Assembly (NCBI GenBank): GCA_019925105.1
Contig: JAHGAU010000008.1
Location: 1,798,001-1,862,000 of the forward strand
Direction of reading: 5' to 3'
Source of the DNA: Niebla homalea
Lineage: Eukaryota > Ascomycota > Lecanoromycetes > Lecanorales > Ramalinaceae
Length of the DNA: 64,000 bases
Shown here: positions 33,647 through 43,397 of the stretch, in pieces
How positions within the stretch are numbered: position 1 is the first letter of the stretch
Layout: every line of letters starts with the position of its first letter
Translations under genes and position numbers: made by a program
The notes under the pieces: generated by a model
The model's input: only the letters and a program-made list of their open reading frames with translations
The model's database searches: none
What the model was told of the DNA's origin: nothing

Positions 33647-34299
33647 CTAATCTGGACGAATACGAAAAAGCGCCACCTCCCAGCTTGCCAACTCGCAGGC
33701 GGGACCTAGTTCATATTTGCATTCAAAAGAGAACTGGAATTTGACGTCCGTAGACCCAGTCACCGTGAAATAGACCATCCCTAAGTTTCGGGTGTGGGCG
33801 AAGGGACAATGGATCGTCTGTAATGTCTGCTCATCCCTACCACGAGCCAAACCAATTCCACGACCCGGTCGCTGAAAAAGCTTAGGACGTAGTGGCCCTT
33901 GTAGAGGCTGATCTCTTTGGTTCTCAGCAAGGGCGGGTACATGTCGACATGATAGAATTCAAATTCGGCAAACGTGCTGCACAAAGAGCGCGAACCAACA
34001 GTAATGCCGTGTCGAAGCGGGTGCCGTCACTTTTCGAAGTGGATGGGAAAGCCACCTTGATATGTCCTTGAGGGCAGGAGGGAGCCGAGATTGGGGAAGT
34101 TCCGTTGCCCATGCTTTTGCCTTGAGGATCTGTAGGGTATAGCGAAGCATCATGCCACGGCTGGTCTGGAGATTGAGCTGTCGATGTGAAGTGACAAGTC
34201 GCACTGGCCTCATGTGGAGGGAATGGGAGCGATGGCAGGTCTGGTGGAGACGCAGACGCCAATGGGACGGAGATGACTGCGTGGACGCTGAAAAGGCAT
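33647..34299 (-). pseudogene. Small Cys-containing secreted protein gene with frame shifts
   Basis: From an ATG at 34299, dropping one base of a CC pair gives the signal peptide LFSVHAVISVPLASA. The frame then runs SPPDLPSLPFPPHEA to STSKSDGTRFDTALLL. A one-base shift leads to CSTFAEFEFYHVDMYPPLLR and GHYVLSFFSDRVVELVW. Another (one G missing from TTTGGC) leads to RGRDEQTLQTIHCPFAHT, GMVYFTVTGSTDVKFQFSFE and CKYELGPACELASWE, ending at 33647. About six Cys are spread along roughly 215 residues. No family is recognised; size, signal peptide and Cys content resemble small secreted proteins of fungi. The three indels mean the gene is dead or the consensus is faulty. Confidence 0.5.
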
Positions 34300-36225
34300 T
34301 TCGAGATGTTGCAAAAGGAGAGCTGCAACTTTACTCAGGTTGAAGATGAAAGATAACGCTCGCTGCCAACTCATCATGATGAGAAATTTCATGGGCTTAA
34401 GGGAGTTTTATGAGGGCGAATGTTTACTCCATTTGAAACAATTGGGTACTGCGGTCAGTGTATAGCCCAGTGATGTCTCACGCGTAGACGTCTTAACGAG
34501 GATCTGCTAACAGCTGCATCGCTTGCGTTGACTGGGCGTGCTTCTTGTGGTTCAGAGGAGCACGATATGCGTATATCATGACGGGGAGAACATCAGACAC
34601 CATCCAGAGAAAGCTGCATTGGCGTATTGATCTGACGCAAATATCGAAGGCATCAAAGCAAACTCCGAGTAATTGTGCGGGGTGGCGGGATCTCATAGCA
34701 AAGGCTTGGATTTTTGTGCCGTGTAAAGGCGGTATATGAAACCCTGGCCATCAAGTCCGCAAGTCCGCAAGTCCGCATCACTCTCTTCTCAACGACAAGT
34801 AGAAGACGGGTAAGACAAAGTCTCGGAGCGACGGAGTTGTATTATTCCGTACCGTAGGATGCCCGTGATGCCGAGGATAACCCGGATCTAAGCCTGTCCG
34901 AGCCCTAGTAATTTACCACCAGTAGCTCGTGCCAAGACAAGGATTCTCATCCTCCAGTCCAACGTCTCTTCACAAAGTGTCACGATGATAAAAATCCATT
35001 ACAAGAATCTAGAGGGGCAGTATCACGAGCGCACGGTTCCATCGTCCGCATGGCTTATTGCTTCGAGCATGTGAATCTAATTTTGCGCTGGATTGCCTCT
35101 TCAACATCATGCAATATTTTCATGAAAGGCAATGATTCACGCAATCTCGTGATGATGTGTATGCTACCACACAAAGTGCATGGTGATGGTTCCCGAAAAG
35201 CTGATGCAGTCGGTGGAGAGCAGCACCCCTCGAATTAATGCGCGAAGGATAGCAAAGACAAACACCCTGGTTTTGCGGAAGAAATGCTGTCACACTCGGT
35301 AGTGAATCGAAGAACATTTGAGATCTTTCTTGCTTCGAGGAGAGTTCACAACACTTCCTGCTACATAGGATGTACGGTCCCTCTTTCGCTCCGACTAATT
35401 GTGACCTCTGCCCCAAGGCCGGGTCCTCGACTAAACAATGATACGAAGGATTTGGAAATCTGCACTGATAGTGTTAATTTGGTGATGTAGATCCTCAAGA
35501 CTCTGCGAGGCAACATCCCAGTCATACATGGTTGATGAAAGTAGTAACACTCTGAATGACGCTCGCAGCATCAGATTACTTGACCAATGCAAATAACGGG
35601 ATCACGGATACTTGGATGGGCTCGTGATAGCATAGATCACCGTGATAGGTCGGGGTGAACTTTGCACTTACGGAAAGTGGAGTCAGGGCCAACCGCGTGA
35701 GCAATGTCTGTGATGACACAAGGTCAACACTATGTTTTTCCACAAGTGGGCCTGGTGTTGACCATCTTCAACGAGAATTTTCACGCTAGAAATGACAAAT
35801 TTCTCAGGCTTGTCCTATTTGGGTCAGGAAGTGTTACGAACCTCATCATTTGTGAGTGTGAATACATATGTGTTATGCCACTGCGCCTCCACTTCAGCTT
35901 TCTCCACGCCCACCCTACCTCCCTCTCACTCTTATTTAAGAATCTCCTTGCTCCCACCTTTCTCTCAATCCCCAACTCCGCAATCGAGATCTTGCACACT
36001 GCATTTATTCAAACACACACAAGTCTCAATTCTCGGACTCTCACTCCAATCTTCATACATTGCACTCTATCCAAACTTTCTCTTCAACATAGAAGTAGCA
36101 GCTCGAGTGACACCACCACTATACGCACCTCTTCTTGACACTTCCATACCCGTTCCATCATCCTTTTCGCTATCCTTCCTACCTTAATACCCTCACATCG
36201 TCGACTACTTTCCGATTCTCCCACA
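34300..36225. other. Intergenic with 8-bp repeat and pyrimidine-rich leader
   Basis: No gene was recognised. The last 350 bp (about 35880-36225) are rich in C/T and probably form the promoter and 5' leader of the coiled-coil gene. A 67-codon minus-strand frame (34493-34696) shows nothing notable. Confidence 0.5.
34752..34776. repeat. Three tandem copies of AAGTCCGC
   Basis: Three exact 8-bp units in a row (aagtccgc), followed by a diverged base context. No gene overlaps it. Confidence 0.85.
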
Positions 36226-37485
36226 ATGTCTGCCATGGACATTGACACCGACGCGGCACTGAACCTCCAAGGCTTCGGTGACATCGAGCGCCACTTCACG
36301 GCTGAGCTCGAGAAGTCCACTTTGCAGGCTCGAGCCACGATCGAAGCGGAGGCATTGGCTTGGGCGGCCCAGAAAGAAGTCCAAATCCGGAACGAGGCCC
36401 AGGCATTCGTAGCTTCAGAACTTGCGCAACACAAAGCCGACTTGGACCAACAAGCCGCATCGCAGTTCGCTGACCAAAAGGTCGAGCTGGAAAAGCAGGC
36501 CCTGGCGTGGAAGTCTGAGCAAGAACGACGCAGCCAGGCGTCCTTGACCAGCAAAGACGACCAACTCAAGCGCCAGTACGAGACGAATCAATCGTTGTCC
36601 AATGAGCTTGACGAGCTCAAAAATCGTTCGGGGCGCTCCTCAGAGGCGGCCAATGGGCTGGAAAAGCAGCTTCGTGCAACGATCAGCCAGCATGAAGAAG
36701 CTGCCAAAAAGCAGCAGCAGGATGCGGCACAGACACAAGTGGAGCTGCAAGTAATGACAAGCAGCAAGGCCCGGCTCAGCGAGCGCCTCGCCAGCGGACA
36801 AGTCGATTTCGATAACTTCCAAACCCAGGGCAAGGCTCTGGTCGCACAAAAGGACTTGGAGATTGCGTCGTTGAAGCAGGAGAAGGACAACATCATCCTG
36901 CAAGCACGAGGCGTAATTGCCGACAAGGACGCAAGAATCAAGGTCCTAGAGGAGCAGAATGCGAAGCAACTGCAACGCATTGGGGAAGATCAGACTGAGC
37001 ACTTCCAAAAGATCGCCAAAGACCTGGCGGATCAGCATCAAGCCGGGAAGAGGGCCATATCAAGGCTGGAGGACGACTTGGCCGCTTCTCAAGCCGAAAA
37101 CGAGCAGGGTCGTCAGCAGAACAAGCAGCAGAAAAAGCAGCTCGATCAGCAAGAGAAGCGGCTTCGTCAGCAGAACAAGCAGCTTCGCCAACAGGCCGAC
37201 GATCCATCCGGAGATCTCGCCAAGGCAATGGGCAGCTTAATGCATGTTCCTGCCTCAGTCTCAGGGAGCAAGGCACCAGGCGGCGTCGACCTTGGGAAAA
37301 GCTTCCTTACCGCACGTGTTGGCAAGGCCAAGGCCAAGGCTAAGCCGCAGAAAGGACCCTTCATCGACTCGGACAACGAGGATGAAATCTCGGCGACAGC
37401 AAAGGCCAAACGCAAGAAGGTGAAGGCCGTTAACGACTGGTATAAGGATCGCACGGCGCCGCAGAACGACCTGCCTGACTCATGA
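36226..37485 (+). CDS. Long coiled-coil protein with basic C-terminus
   Basis: A single exon of 419 residues beginning MSAMDIDTDAALNLQGFGDI. Residues about 20-330 are nearly free of Pro and follow heptad spacing with many Gln/Glu/Lys/Ala, for example QKVELEKQALAWKSEQERR and LEIASLKQEKDNIILQARG. A Gln/Lys block (QQNKQQKKQLDQQEKRLRQ) precedes the end of the coil. The tail has Ala-Lys repeats (KAKAKAKPQK), an acidic DSDNEDE patch and a KAKRKKVK cluster that could serve as a nuclear localisation signal. It probably forms a rod-like dimer and may be nuclear; no enzymatic domain. It is intact, with a long C/T-rich leader and, 190 bp downstream, a minisatellite. Confidence 0.8.
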   Translation: MSAMDIDTDAALNLQGFGDIERHFTAELEKSTLQARATIEAEALAWAAQKEVQIRNEAQAFVASELAQHKADLDQQAASQFADQKVELEKQALAWKSEQERRSQASLTSKDDQLKRQYETNQSLSNELDELKNRSGRSSEAANGLEKQLRATISQHEEAAKKQQQDAAQTQVELQVMTSSKARLSERLASGQVDFDNFQTQGKALVAQKDLEIASLKQEKDNIILQARGVIADKDARIKVLEEQNAKQLQRIGEDQTEHFQKIAKDLADQHQAGKRAISRLEDDLAASQAENEQGRQQNKQQKKQLDQQEKRLRQQNKQLRQQADDPSGDLAKAMGSLMHVPASVSGSKAPGGVDLGKSFLTARVGKAKAKAKPQKGPFIDSDNEDEISATAKAKRKKVKAVNDWYKDRTAPQNDLPDS

Positions 37486-37669
37486 ACAATATGAAAGTCG
37501 GCAATTGACGATTCGTTTCGGCTGTCTCTCCTACTTCAGGTCACTTCATCTTACCGTCTCCAGCCGTCTGGCACTTCCCAGGTCCTCGTCATCATATCAT
37601 CTCATCGGCATCCGCAGGGAGCTCCTACCTGATCTTAGGTAGGGGTGCTACCCATATTGGATCCTCACC

Positions 37670-38310
37670 AAGTTACCATGCCACTTCACCGTATGGACCT
37701 CACTCAACTACGTCAAAACCGCGACGCTAGACTTCCCACAGACCATGAGGCGGCATGATCTACATCTCTACATCTCTCATCTTCTCGCCATACCCACCAC
37801 CCACCTCGTCAAAACCGCGGCGTTGAACTCAGGAAGATCATGAGGCGGCATGATCTACATCTCCACATCTCTCATCTTCTCGTCATACCCACCACTCACC
37901 TCGTCAAAACCGCGGCGTTGAACTCAGTGAAAATCATGAGGCGGCATGATCTATATTTCTCATCTTCTTGCCATAATTCTGACTAACAATGTCAAAACCG
38001 GGACGTTAAATTTCACATAGCTGATGAAGCGGCATCGTCTCGATCTTTAACCTCCTCGTCATACCCACCACTCACCTCGTCAAAACCGCGGCGTTGAACT
38101 CAGTAAGAATCATGAGGCGGCATGATCTACATCTCCCATCCTCTCGTCATACCCATCACTCACCTCGTTAAATCCGCGACGTTGAACTCACCATAGATGA
38201 TGAAGCGGCATTATCTAGACCTTTAAAAATCTCCTCGTCATACCCCTCACTCACCTCGTCAAAGCCGCGACGTTGAACTCATCAAAAATCATGAGGCGGC
38301 ATGATCTAAT
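37670..38310. repeat. Minisatellite of seven units, 88-96 bp each
   Basis: The word catgaggcggcatgatct or its variant gatgaagcggcat(c/t) recurs at 37744, 37839, 37935, 38023, 38111, 38199 and 38290, giving periods of 95, 96, 88, 88, 88 and 91. Every unit also has a tcaaaaccgcggcgttgaac core, with C/T or A/G variants, and a ctcgtcatacccaccact block. Units 1, 2, 3, 5 and 7 share one spelling and units 4 and 6 another, so two subtypes are mixed. A partial unit precedes the first full one. No open frame is maintained across units, so it is non-coding. It lies between the coiled-coil gene and a second repeat field. Confidence 0.93.
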
Positions 38311-38479
38311 TCTTACGTCTCTTCAGCACGGTTCAGCAGGTCTTCCGTTCACCTTACTACTGCAACAATAAGCTATTCGCACAAGACAGCCAGTTTGATC
38401 GGCCTCACCTGCACAGTCGATCACCACCGTACAGGCATGCTTACGACTCGGTTCCTCCTTTTCATCTCGACTTCTCGAC

Positions 38480-38740
38480 TGCTGTTGATCGTTCGCCTCT
38501 GCCTCAAGCTTCCATCTGCAATTGAACTTTCTGCTCTCAATTCAAGCTTACGTCTGCAATCCTACCTTACGACTGCAAGTACATTTTCTGCTTATTCTTC
38601 AGCTTTACGCCTGCATTTCAACTATCTGCTCGTACTTGAACTTTCGCCTGTACCTGGATCTACCTTATGCAGTTCAAACTTCTATCTTACAATTCGACTT
38701 TGCGCCAGCAATTCAGCTTCTCTCCTGCAGGGGTAGCCTT
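38480..38740. repeat. Degenerate short-period repeat, about 19-20 bp
   Basis: The approximate unit CTTacgtCTGCAATTCAA recurs about a dozen times with drift (cttccatctgcaattgaa, cttacgtctgcaatc, ctttacgcctgcatttcaa, ctttcgcctgtac, ctttgcgccagcaattcag). It reads as Ser/Leu/Thr-rich frames, but the frame is not conserved between units. It directly follows the minisatellite after about 170 bp. Confidence 0.6.
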
Positions 38741-39534
38741 TTCTGGAGTTCAACATCGCTTGCAACTCAATCTGCACTTGCACTTCCTCTGGCCTTCAGA
38801 TGCAATTTTACAACACAATTGTCTGATTGACCAAGACACCAAAAAAAAACCCACAACTTTTTATCAGCATCAACCTTGAGCCTCAGCCACGGCCAACGTC
38901 AATCCTGATACATGGTCGAGGAGCATTACGCGCCTCATTGACCTTTCACAGCGTCTTCCAGCTGGCGCATAAACCTTTTTTTCACTTCAGCATACCTGAG
39001 GTATGGCGTCGTATCGCACAACCAGCTCCACCTGCCAGATAAGATTTACATTTGCGGCGACTCGCCATAGGCTAAATCCTATCTTTCTACAAAACCATCG
39101 TGATGACCTATCACAGACCCCACCACGCGTCTTCTCAGAGATCCGACTCTTTGGCAACAAAGTCCAACCTTACGCCATTCAAAATCTTCTGTCAAGACTT
39201 CGACTGAACCATCGGCACATGTGATAACGAGCGCGAACAAATATTCACTACTCTGTCACTCTATCTCGAAGGCCGACGCCGTTACCGGTTGCGCTGTATT
39301 CAGAGCCCCAGATCGGAAAAGCTATGACTCGATCCATGGGTAGCAGGCAACAACAGCCATGTCATTGAATCCTCCAGAAGCAGTCTCACCTCCAACAACG
39401 CTAGGAGTGGGTCCCTCAGCCAAGCACATTATCGCATCAGTTGATGTCAGACGCCAGCCGGCATTTCAAATCATTCATCGCATCTTGATAACATCTTGCA
39501 AAGATCTTCCCCACTCGCCAGACTATCAACCTAG
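38741..39534. other. Intergenic, no supported gene
   Basis: A 123-codon plus-strand frame from 39359 starts with a good-context ATG but competes with a more protein-like reading in another frame over the same bases (see the relic at 39535). Nothing else was recognised. Confidence 0.4.
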
Positions 39535-40646
39535 TCCCATGTCCAGATCGCACATTGCTTCGATGCTGCCATCGCACCACCAATTCTTAACTTGTGGCAT
39601 TCCGTTGGTGATGATCTGGCATCGTTCATCGTCGTGCCAATTGCGAGTGACCAATGGCAGCAAGGTGGTGCTGTTAAAAGATGCACACTCCATGTGTGGA
39701 AAGTCCATTGACTTACCGCTATATCATTAGGCCCAAGCCTTGTCAGGGTCCACGATGGAGATCTGGAGGAGGAAAAGTACGCATGGGGAGAGGTCCCTAA
39801 GATGTCCGAAAAGGACGGAGATACATAGTGGAGCGAGGCTCCAATGATGAATCCAGAGAGAGGTTTGGGGGTACCGTGGTAGTTGGGATGGAGGTCAATG
39901 GGCAAGGAGGTGGCCTATGATGCACAACAGTACTCAGAGACATGAGACGGATGACAGCCTAAGCAAAGAGGAGTTGACATCAATGAGGAACCGAAAAGCC
40001 GAAAAACAACAATATGAACTTGCAACGACACAGAAGTTCCATGCGGCCGAAAAGAAGCCAGGGATTAGAAAGACAGAGGCTGGAGGCTGAGAAATAGTCA
40101 AGTGCGGCCTTCAGCCCAAATGAGATCACACATACAACCGGGTCACTCAGAATCAAGGGAAGGCATCACAGGCGGTAGCAGAGGCTGAGGCGGGAGGGAG
40201 GCTCCAATGGGAGATGGGAATGTGGACAAAGGCCAATGTGCCAAAACCCAAAAAACAAGAAATCTCAAGGCCAAAGAAGCCAACTCAAAAAATTAAGTCT
40301 GCCAAAAAGAAGGCAGAGCTATGAGGCCCCCAAGATGGGGCCGTAGCAAAAGGAGCAGACCCCGGTGGAGGCCAAGGGGACGAAAGGGTCCACAGCATGT
40401 TGGCGAGAGAAGAGAAGTAAGTCTGCCCCCCTGCTTTGGCTGTCGAGAGTGAGATGTGCTAACGATTTCTGCATGCCCTGTAGGGAGCGCATTCAGCGCA
40501 TTCATTGCTTCGACGCACGGTTGGAAGAGGGTGAGTATCTGGGAATGAATGGGAGGTTGATGGACGTGCGGAAATTCAGGACGGAGATGGAGTGGTGTTT
40601 GGGAGCGTTGGTAGAAAGGATGGTGCTGGCTAGGTTGGCAAATTGA
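39535..40646 (+). pseudogene. Nonsense-riddled relic of a Lys-rich protein gene
   Basis: One frame reads HVQIAHCFDAAIAPPILNLW, FIVVPIASDQWQQGGAVKR, LVRVHDGDLEEEKYAWGEV and MGKEVAYDAQQYSET, broken by stops at 39532 (TAG), 39709 (TGA), 39826 (TAG), 39880 (TAG) and 39943 (TGA). It then shifts by one base to SLSKEELTSMRNRKAEKQQY, KPKKQEISRPKKPTQKIKS and GADPGGGQGDERVHSMLARE, with TGA at 40088, 40121 and 40322. An intact intron (40417-40483, GTAAGT...CTAAC...TAG) joins in frame to ERIQRIHCFDARLEEG and MEWCLGALVERMVLARLAN, ending at 40646. Every stop lies one C-to-T change from a CAG or CGA codon. The family is unknown; the Lys-rich middle suggests nucleic-acid contact, which is inference only. Confidence 0.6.
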
Positions 40647-41662
40647 GATGGATATCTTCATGTGAAATGGCAGTGTAGGAGGAGCTCATCTTGGTTGTGG
40701 GGCTCAGATGTTGGGAGAGGCGGAGGAGAAGAAATCATCATGGGATATAGAGTAGCTGACCAAGGATGCGTCAATGAAGTCGTACGTGGATACGGTCCAT
40801 AGTCGTATGATGCGTTAGACAGAGTAGACATGAGAGATGCAAGTCTTATTTGAATTCCGCTCAAGTACGGCGCAAATGCTCACGTCCTTACCCTTGAGTA
40901 CTGCACATCTCCTCAACGTTTAGCTTGGAAACATGATCTCCCTGCGCCCTCATGTCCAGCTCCCTTTAAAGTTGCACCGCCGGGCACAGTGTCAAAATGA
41001 GAGCATTCGCACCCAATTGATTAACGGCTCACTCGCGCAGCTGTACAACTTCCCCTCATCAGCAGGTATCATCAGCCGACCTCAGCGCCAGACTCCATGG
41101 CGTCCGAAACAACAAGAGTGGACATAGACTGAAACAAGAATGACAACGCATGACCGACATCCTTCAGCGCGTAATGCCTGGAAAAGCTCTTGAATGGTCC
41201 GATGAGTGGAGGCGTGCATGAAGAATACGGAATTGTGCAGACGCCGGTAGCTGCCCTCATGCAATCTTGAAACGCCTTGCGCAATCCCAGATGGCGTGCT
41301 TGTTTCAAGAATTACCGTATTCTGCACGATAACGCGTCACCAGTGTTTGCGATTCGATGATTCAGCCTTGCTGATCAAGAAGCCTGCTTTGGCATGCAAG
41401 GCTGGCAGTCATCTCTCGTGACCTATCCGTTGGAGGTAGCCCTTGTCCAGCGTTTCGTTTGCGTAGTGACGTTTCGCAATGCAAGGGTATAAAGTCTTGA
41501 GACACTTGAGAGGAAGGGGCAGTGCAGAACATGCAGGTTAAAAGATACAAAAGGCGCCATATCGCTGATCCCATCCAGCTTTCTTTCCCATCACAGCTCT
41601 TCAGGCCTGTCGGAATCACGCCTAATCACAGATTGTCAGTGAAGCGGGGAGAACAAACTACA
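40647..41662. other. Intergenic, no supported gene
   Basis: Short frames on both strands at 40658-40864 and 41072-41327 lack features. This is the promoter side of the next gene. Confidence 0.45.
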
Positions 41663-42543
41663 ATGCCACAACCTCCTAGGACCATGCAATTCTCTTCTCC
41701 TTCCAAGGACCGGATCCTGATCGCGTCAGTCTCACGTTGCACCCGTCCTACCGAAGGATCTTTCTTCGCTGATCTTCATGATAGCATTAAGCCAGTACCC
41801 GGGATCAAGACCTTGCGTGTGGAGGATGTCTCAAACATGCTGAACTCATTGAACATCAGCATAAAAGAGCCTGTGGTATGGCACCTTTATCAATCTGTCT
41901 TGCCATTGCTGTCATAGTGGTACTTGACTGATGACTGGCCATCTAGGAGCAGTTGTACATGCCTGCAGATGAAATTCACCCCACCCCAGACTACGTCAAT
42001 GTGTTCTCCTTCGAAGTAGACCCATCAGATCCGAAGCCTCCACCATCCGCACTCTCGAGTCTCAAAGGCCCTTTGCCTGATCAGGAGAAGAGTGGGGGTA
42101 GCAATGTTGGTGCGGACTTCACCAGTAACGTCGCGACGGTGGGCGACCGTGACGACTACATCAAGGCCTCGGATCTGGAGGCTCATCTATCCTTGCTAGA
42201 CAAGGCGCAAGAACAGGGCGATCAGGTCGACTTCGCTGCAAAGAGGATCGATGATTATGGCGGAGAGTGAGCGCCTTACAAAGTTTGCGTCCAATTGTAC
42301 CGTACATTTTGCTGACGCTGTCATCTGTAGTGAACGCATCTTGGAGTGCAAAGCAGATCTAAGGAACCGATTCTTCCCTGTGACAGTGACGGATCGAGTC
42401 AACCATAAGGGCTTCCTAGGTACTGTGTCCGATCAGAATTCCAGGGTGACGAGAGACTAATCATTTCGCCTAAAGAGATTGCTTTGACCCCGAAGACGCC
42501 TAAGTACAATCCTAAAGGCTATGACATGGAGTTGAATCTTTGA
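41663..42543 (+). CDS. Three-exon protein of unknown function, frame shift near the end
   Basis: Exons 41663-41875, 41947-42266 and 42331 onward. Introns of 71 nt (GTATGG...TCTAG) and 64 nt (GTGAGC...GCTGAC...TGTAG) keep the frame. As written the protein stops at 42460 after 220 residues. However, past about 42432 another frame continues sensibly (EFQGDERLIISPKEIALTPK, then TPKYNPKGYDMELNL) to TGA at 42541-42543, so a one-base loss near TCCGATC is likely. Phrases include RILIASVSRCTRPTEGSFF, PGIKTLRVEDVSNMLNSLN and YIKASDLEAHLSLLDKAQEQ. There is no signal peptide and no recognised domain. The two clean introns argue that this was recently a working gene. Confidence 0.6.
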
Positions 42544-42578
42544 TTATGAATAGGCCCTGCCCAAGGTCTACTCACTGG

Positions 42579-43238
42579 TATTGCTGGATTGAAGGGGCAA
42601 TCATTAGATTGACTAAGAAGACAATGTAGGAATCCGGCAGCGTCTCACAAGGTCACCCATCAATCAAGCAAGACTATGTTTGACATGAAGTCGAGTTCTT
42701 GACACCTGCATACTTCTCTCAATGTCTCGGCCCTCGAGCCTCGATGCATGATGTACGCAAGCTTTTTACTCAGACTGGCCATCTCCATGAAGCATTTTTC
42801 CGTTTAGGCCTATGCAAGCAAGCGGCTTCGACTCTAGTTCCTGCTGTCAAGGGATTGTGAGTTGCATACGCTGTTGGGCCTGCCAAATTGCTTGAGCCTC
42901 ATAATCTCGTCATCTATAGTCTCGCTGTCAAGTTGGAGAGCAGACAAACAGCCATTGAAGCCCCTACCCTCACAGCTTCATGACTCTGCAAGCACAATCA
43001 CAGCCGGTCTCATAAGTCTTCTGCTCAAATATCGGAAGACTTTGCTACTGCTCCTTATCAGATCGTGGCCTCCGGTAGATTTGGCGGCTGTTGCTTTGCG
43101 GGTATCGTACCGGCTAAGTAGACATTGTACTTCCCATTTTCCCAACCCTTCTTATTGGACGAAGAGCTTCGACAAAGGGCCAAAGCGCGCTCCGAGCGCA
43201 GAGATAAAAAGCTTGTTATCATGATACCGTCCCCGTGA
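42579..43238 (+). pseudogene. Relic with five in-frame stop codons
   Basis: A single frame over 660 bases reads as protein but holds TAG at 42627, TGA at 42681, TGA at 42858, TGA at 42981 and TAG at 43119 before the terminal TGA at 43236. Segments between the stops are HEVEFLTPAYFSQCLGPRA, MHDVRKLFTQTGHLHEAFFR, HNLVIYSLAVKLESRQTAIE, SEDFATAPYQIVASGRFGGC and LLDEELRQRAKARSERRDKK. Each stop can be derived from CGA or CAG by one C-to-T change, and there is no frame shift. This is the pattern left by C-to-T hypermutation or by slow decay at CpG sites. The family is not recognised; the 5' end is not fixed. Confidence 0.6.
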
Positions 43239-43397
43239 CTAGTCGTGAGATGCGATCTCACGTATTTTGCTTAGGCGCCCTTGCCGACCGGCCCCAACTT
43301 TGAAGGAGTACCAAACCTTAGTTTCAACGCATATGAGCGTCTGTATCTAACCTTCGCTCTCTGTTGCTTTCTTTGGCGTTAGCTTGTCTCTTTATGC

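Noticed and set aside
37670..38310. Possible CRISPR-like array
   Set aside because: The repeats are 88-96 bp with no unique spacers, and the sequence is eukaryotic. It is an ordinary minisatellite.
39359..39730. 123-codon plus-strand frame with good ATG
   Set aside because: Over the same bases another frame reads more like protein (SVGDDLASFIVVPIASDQW) and connects to the downstream relic.
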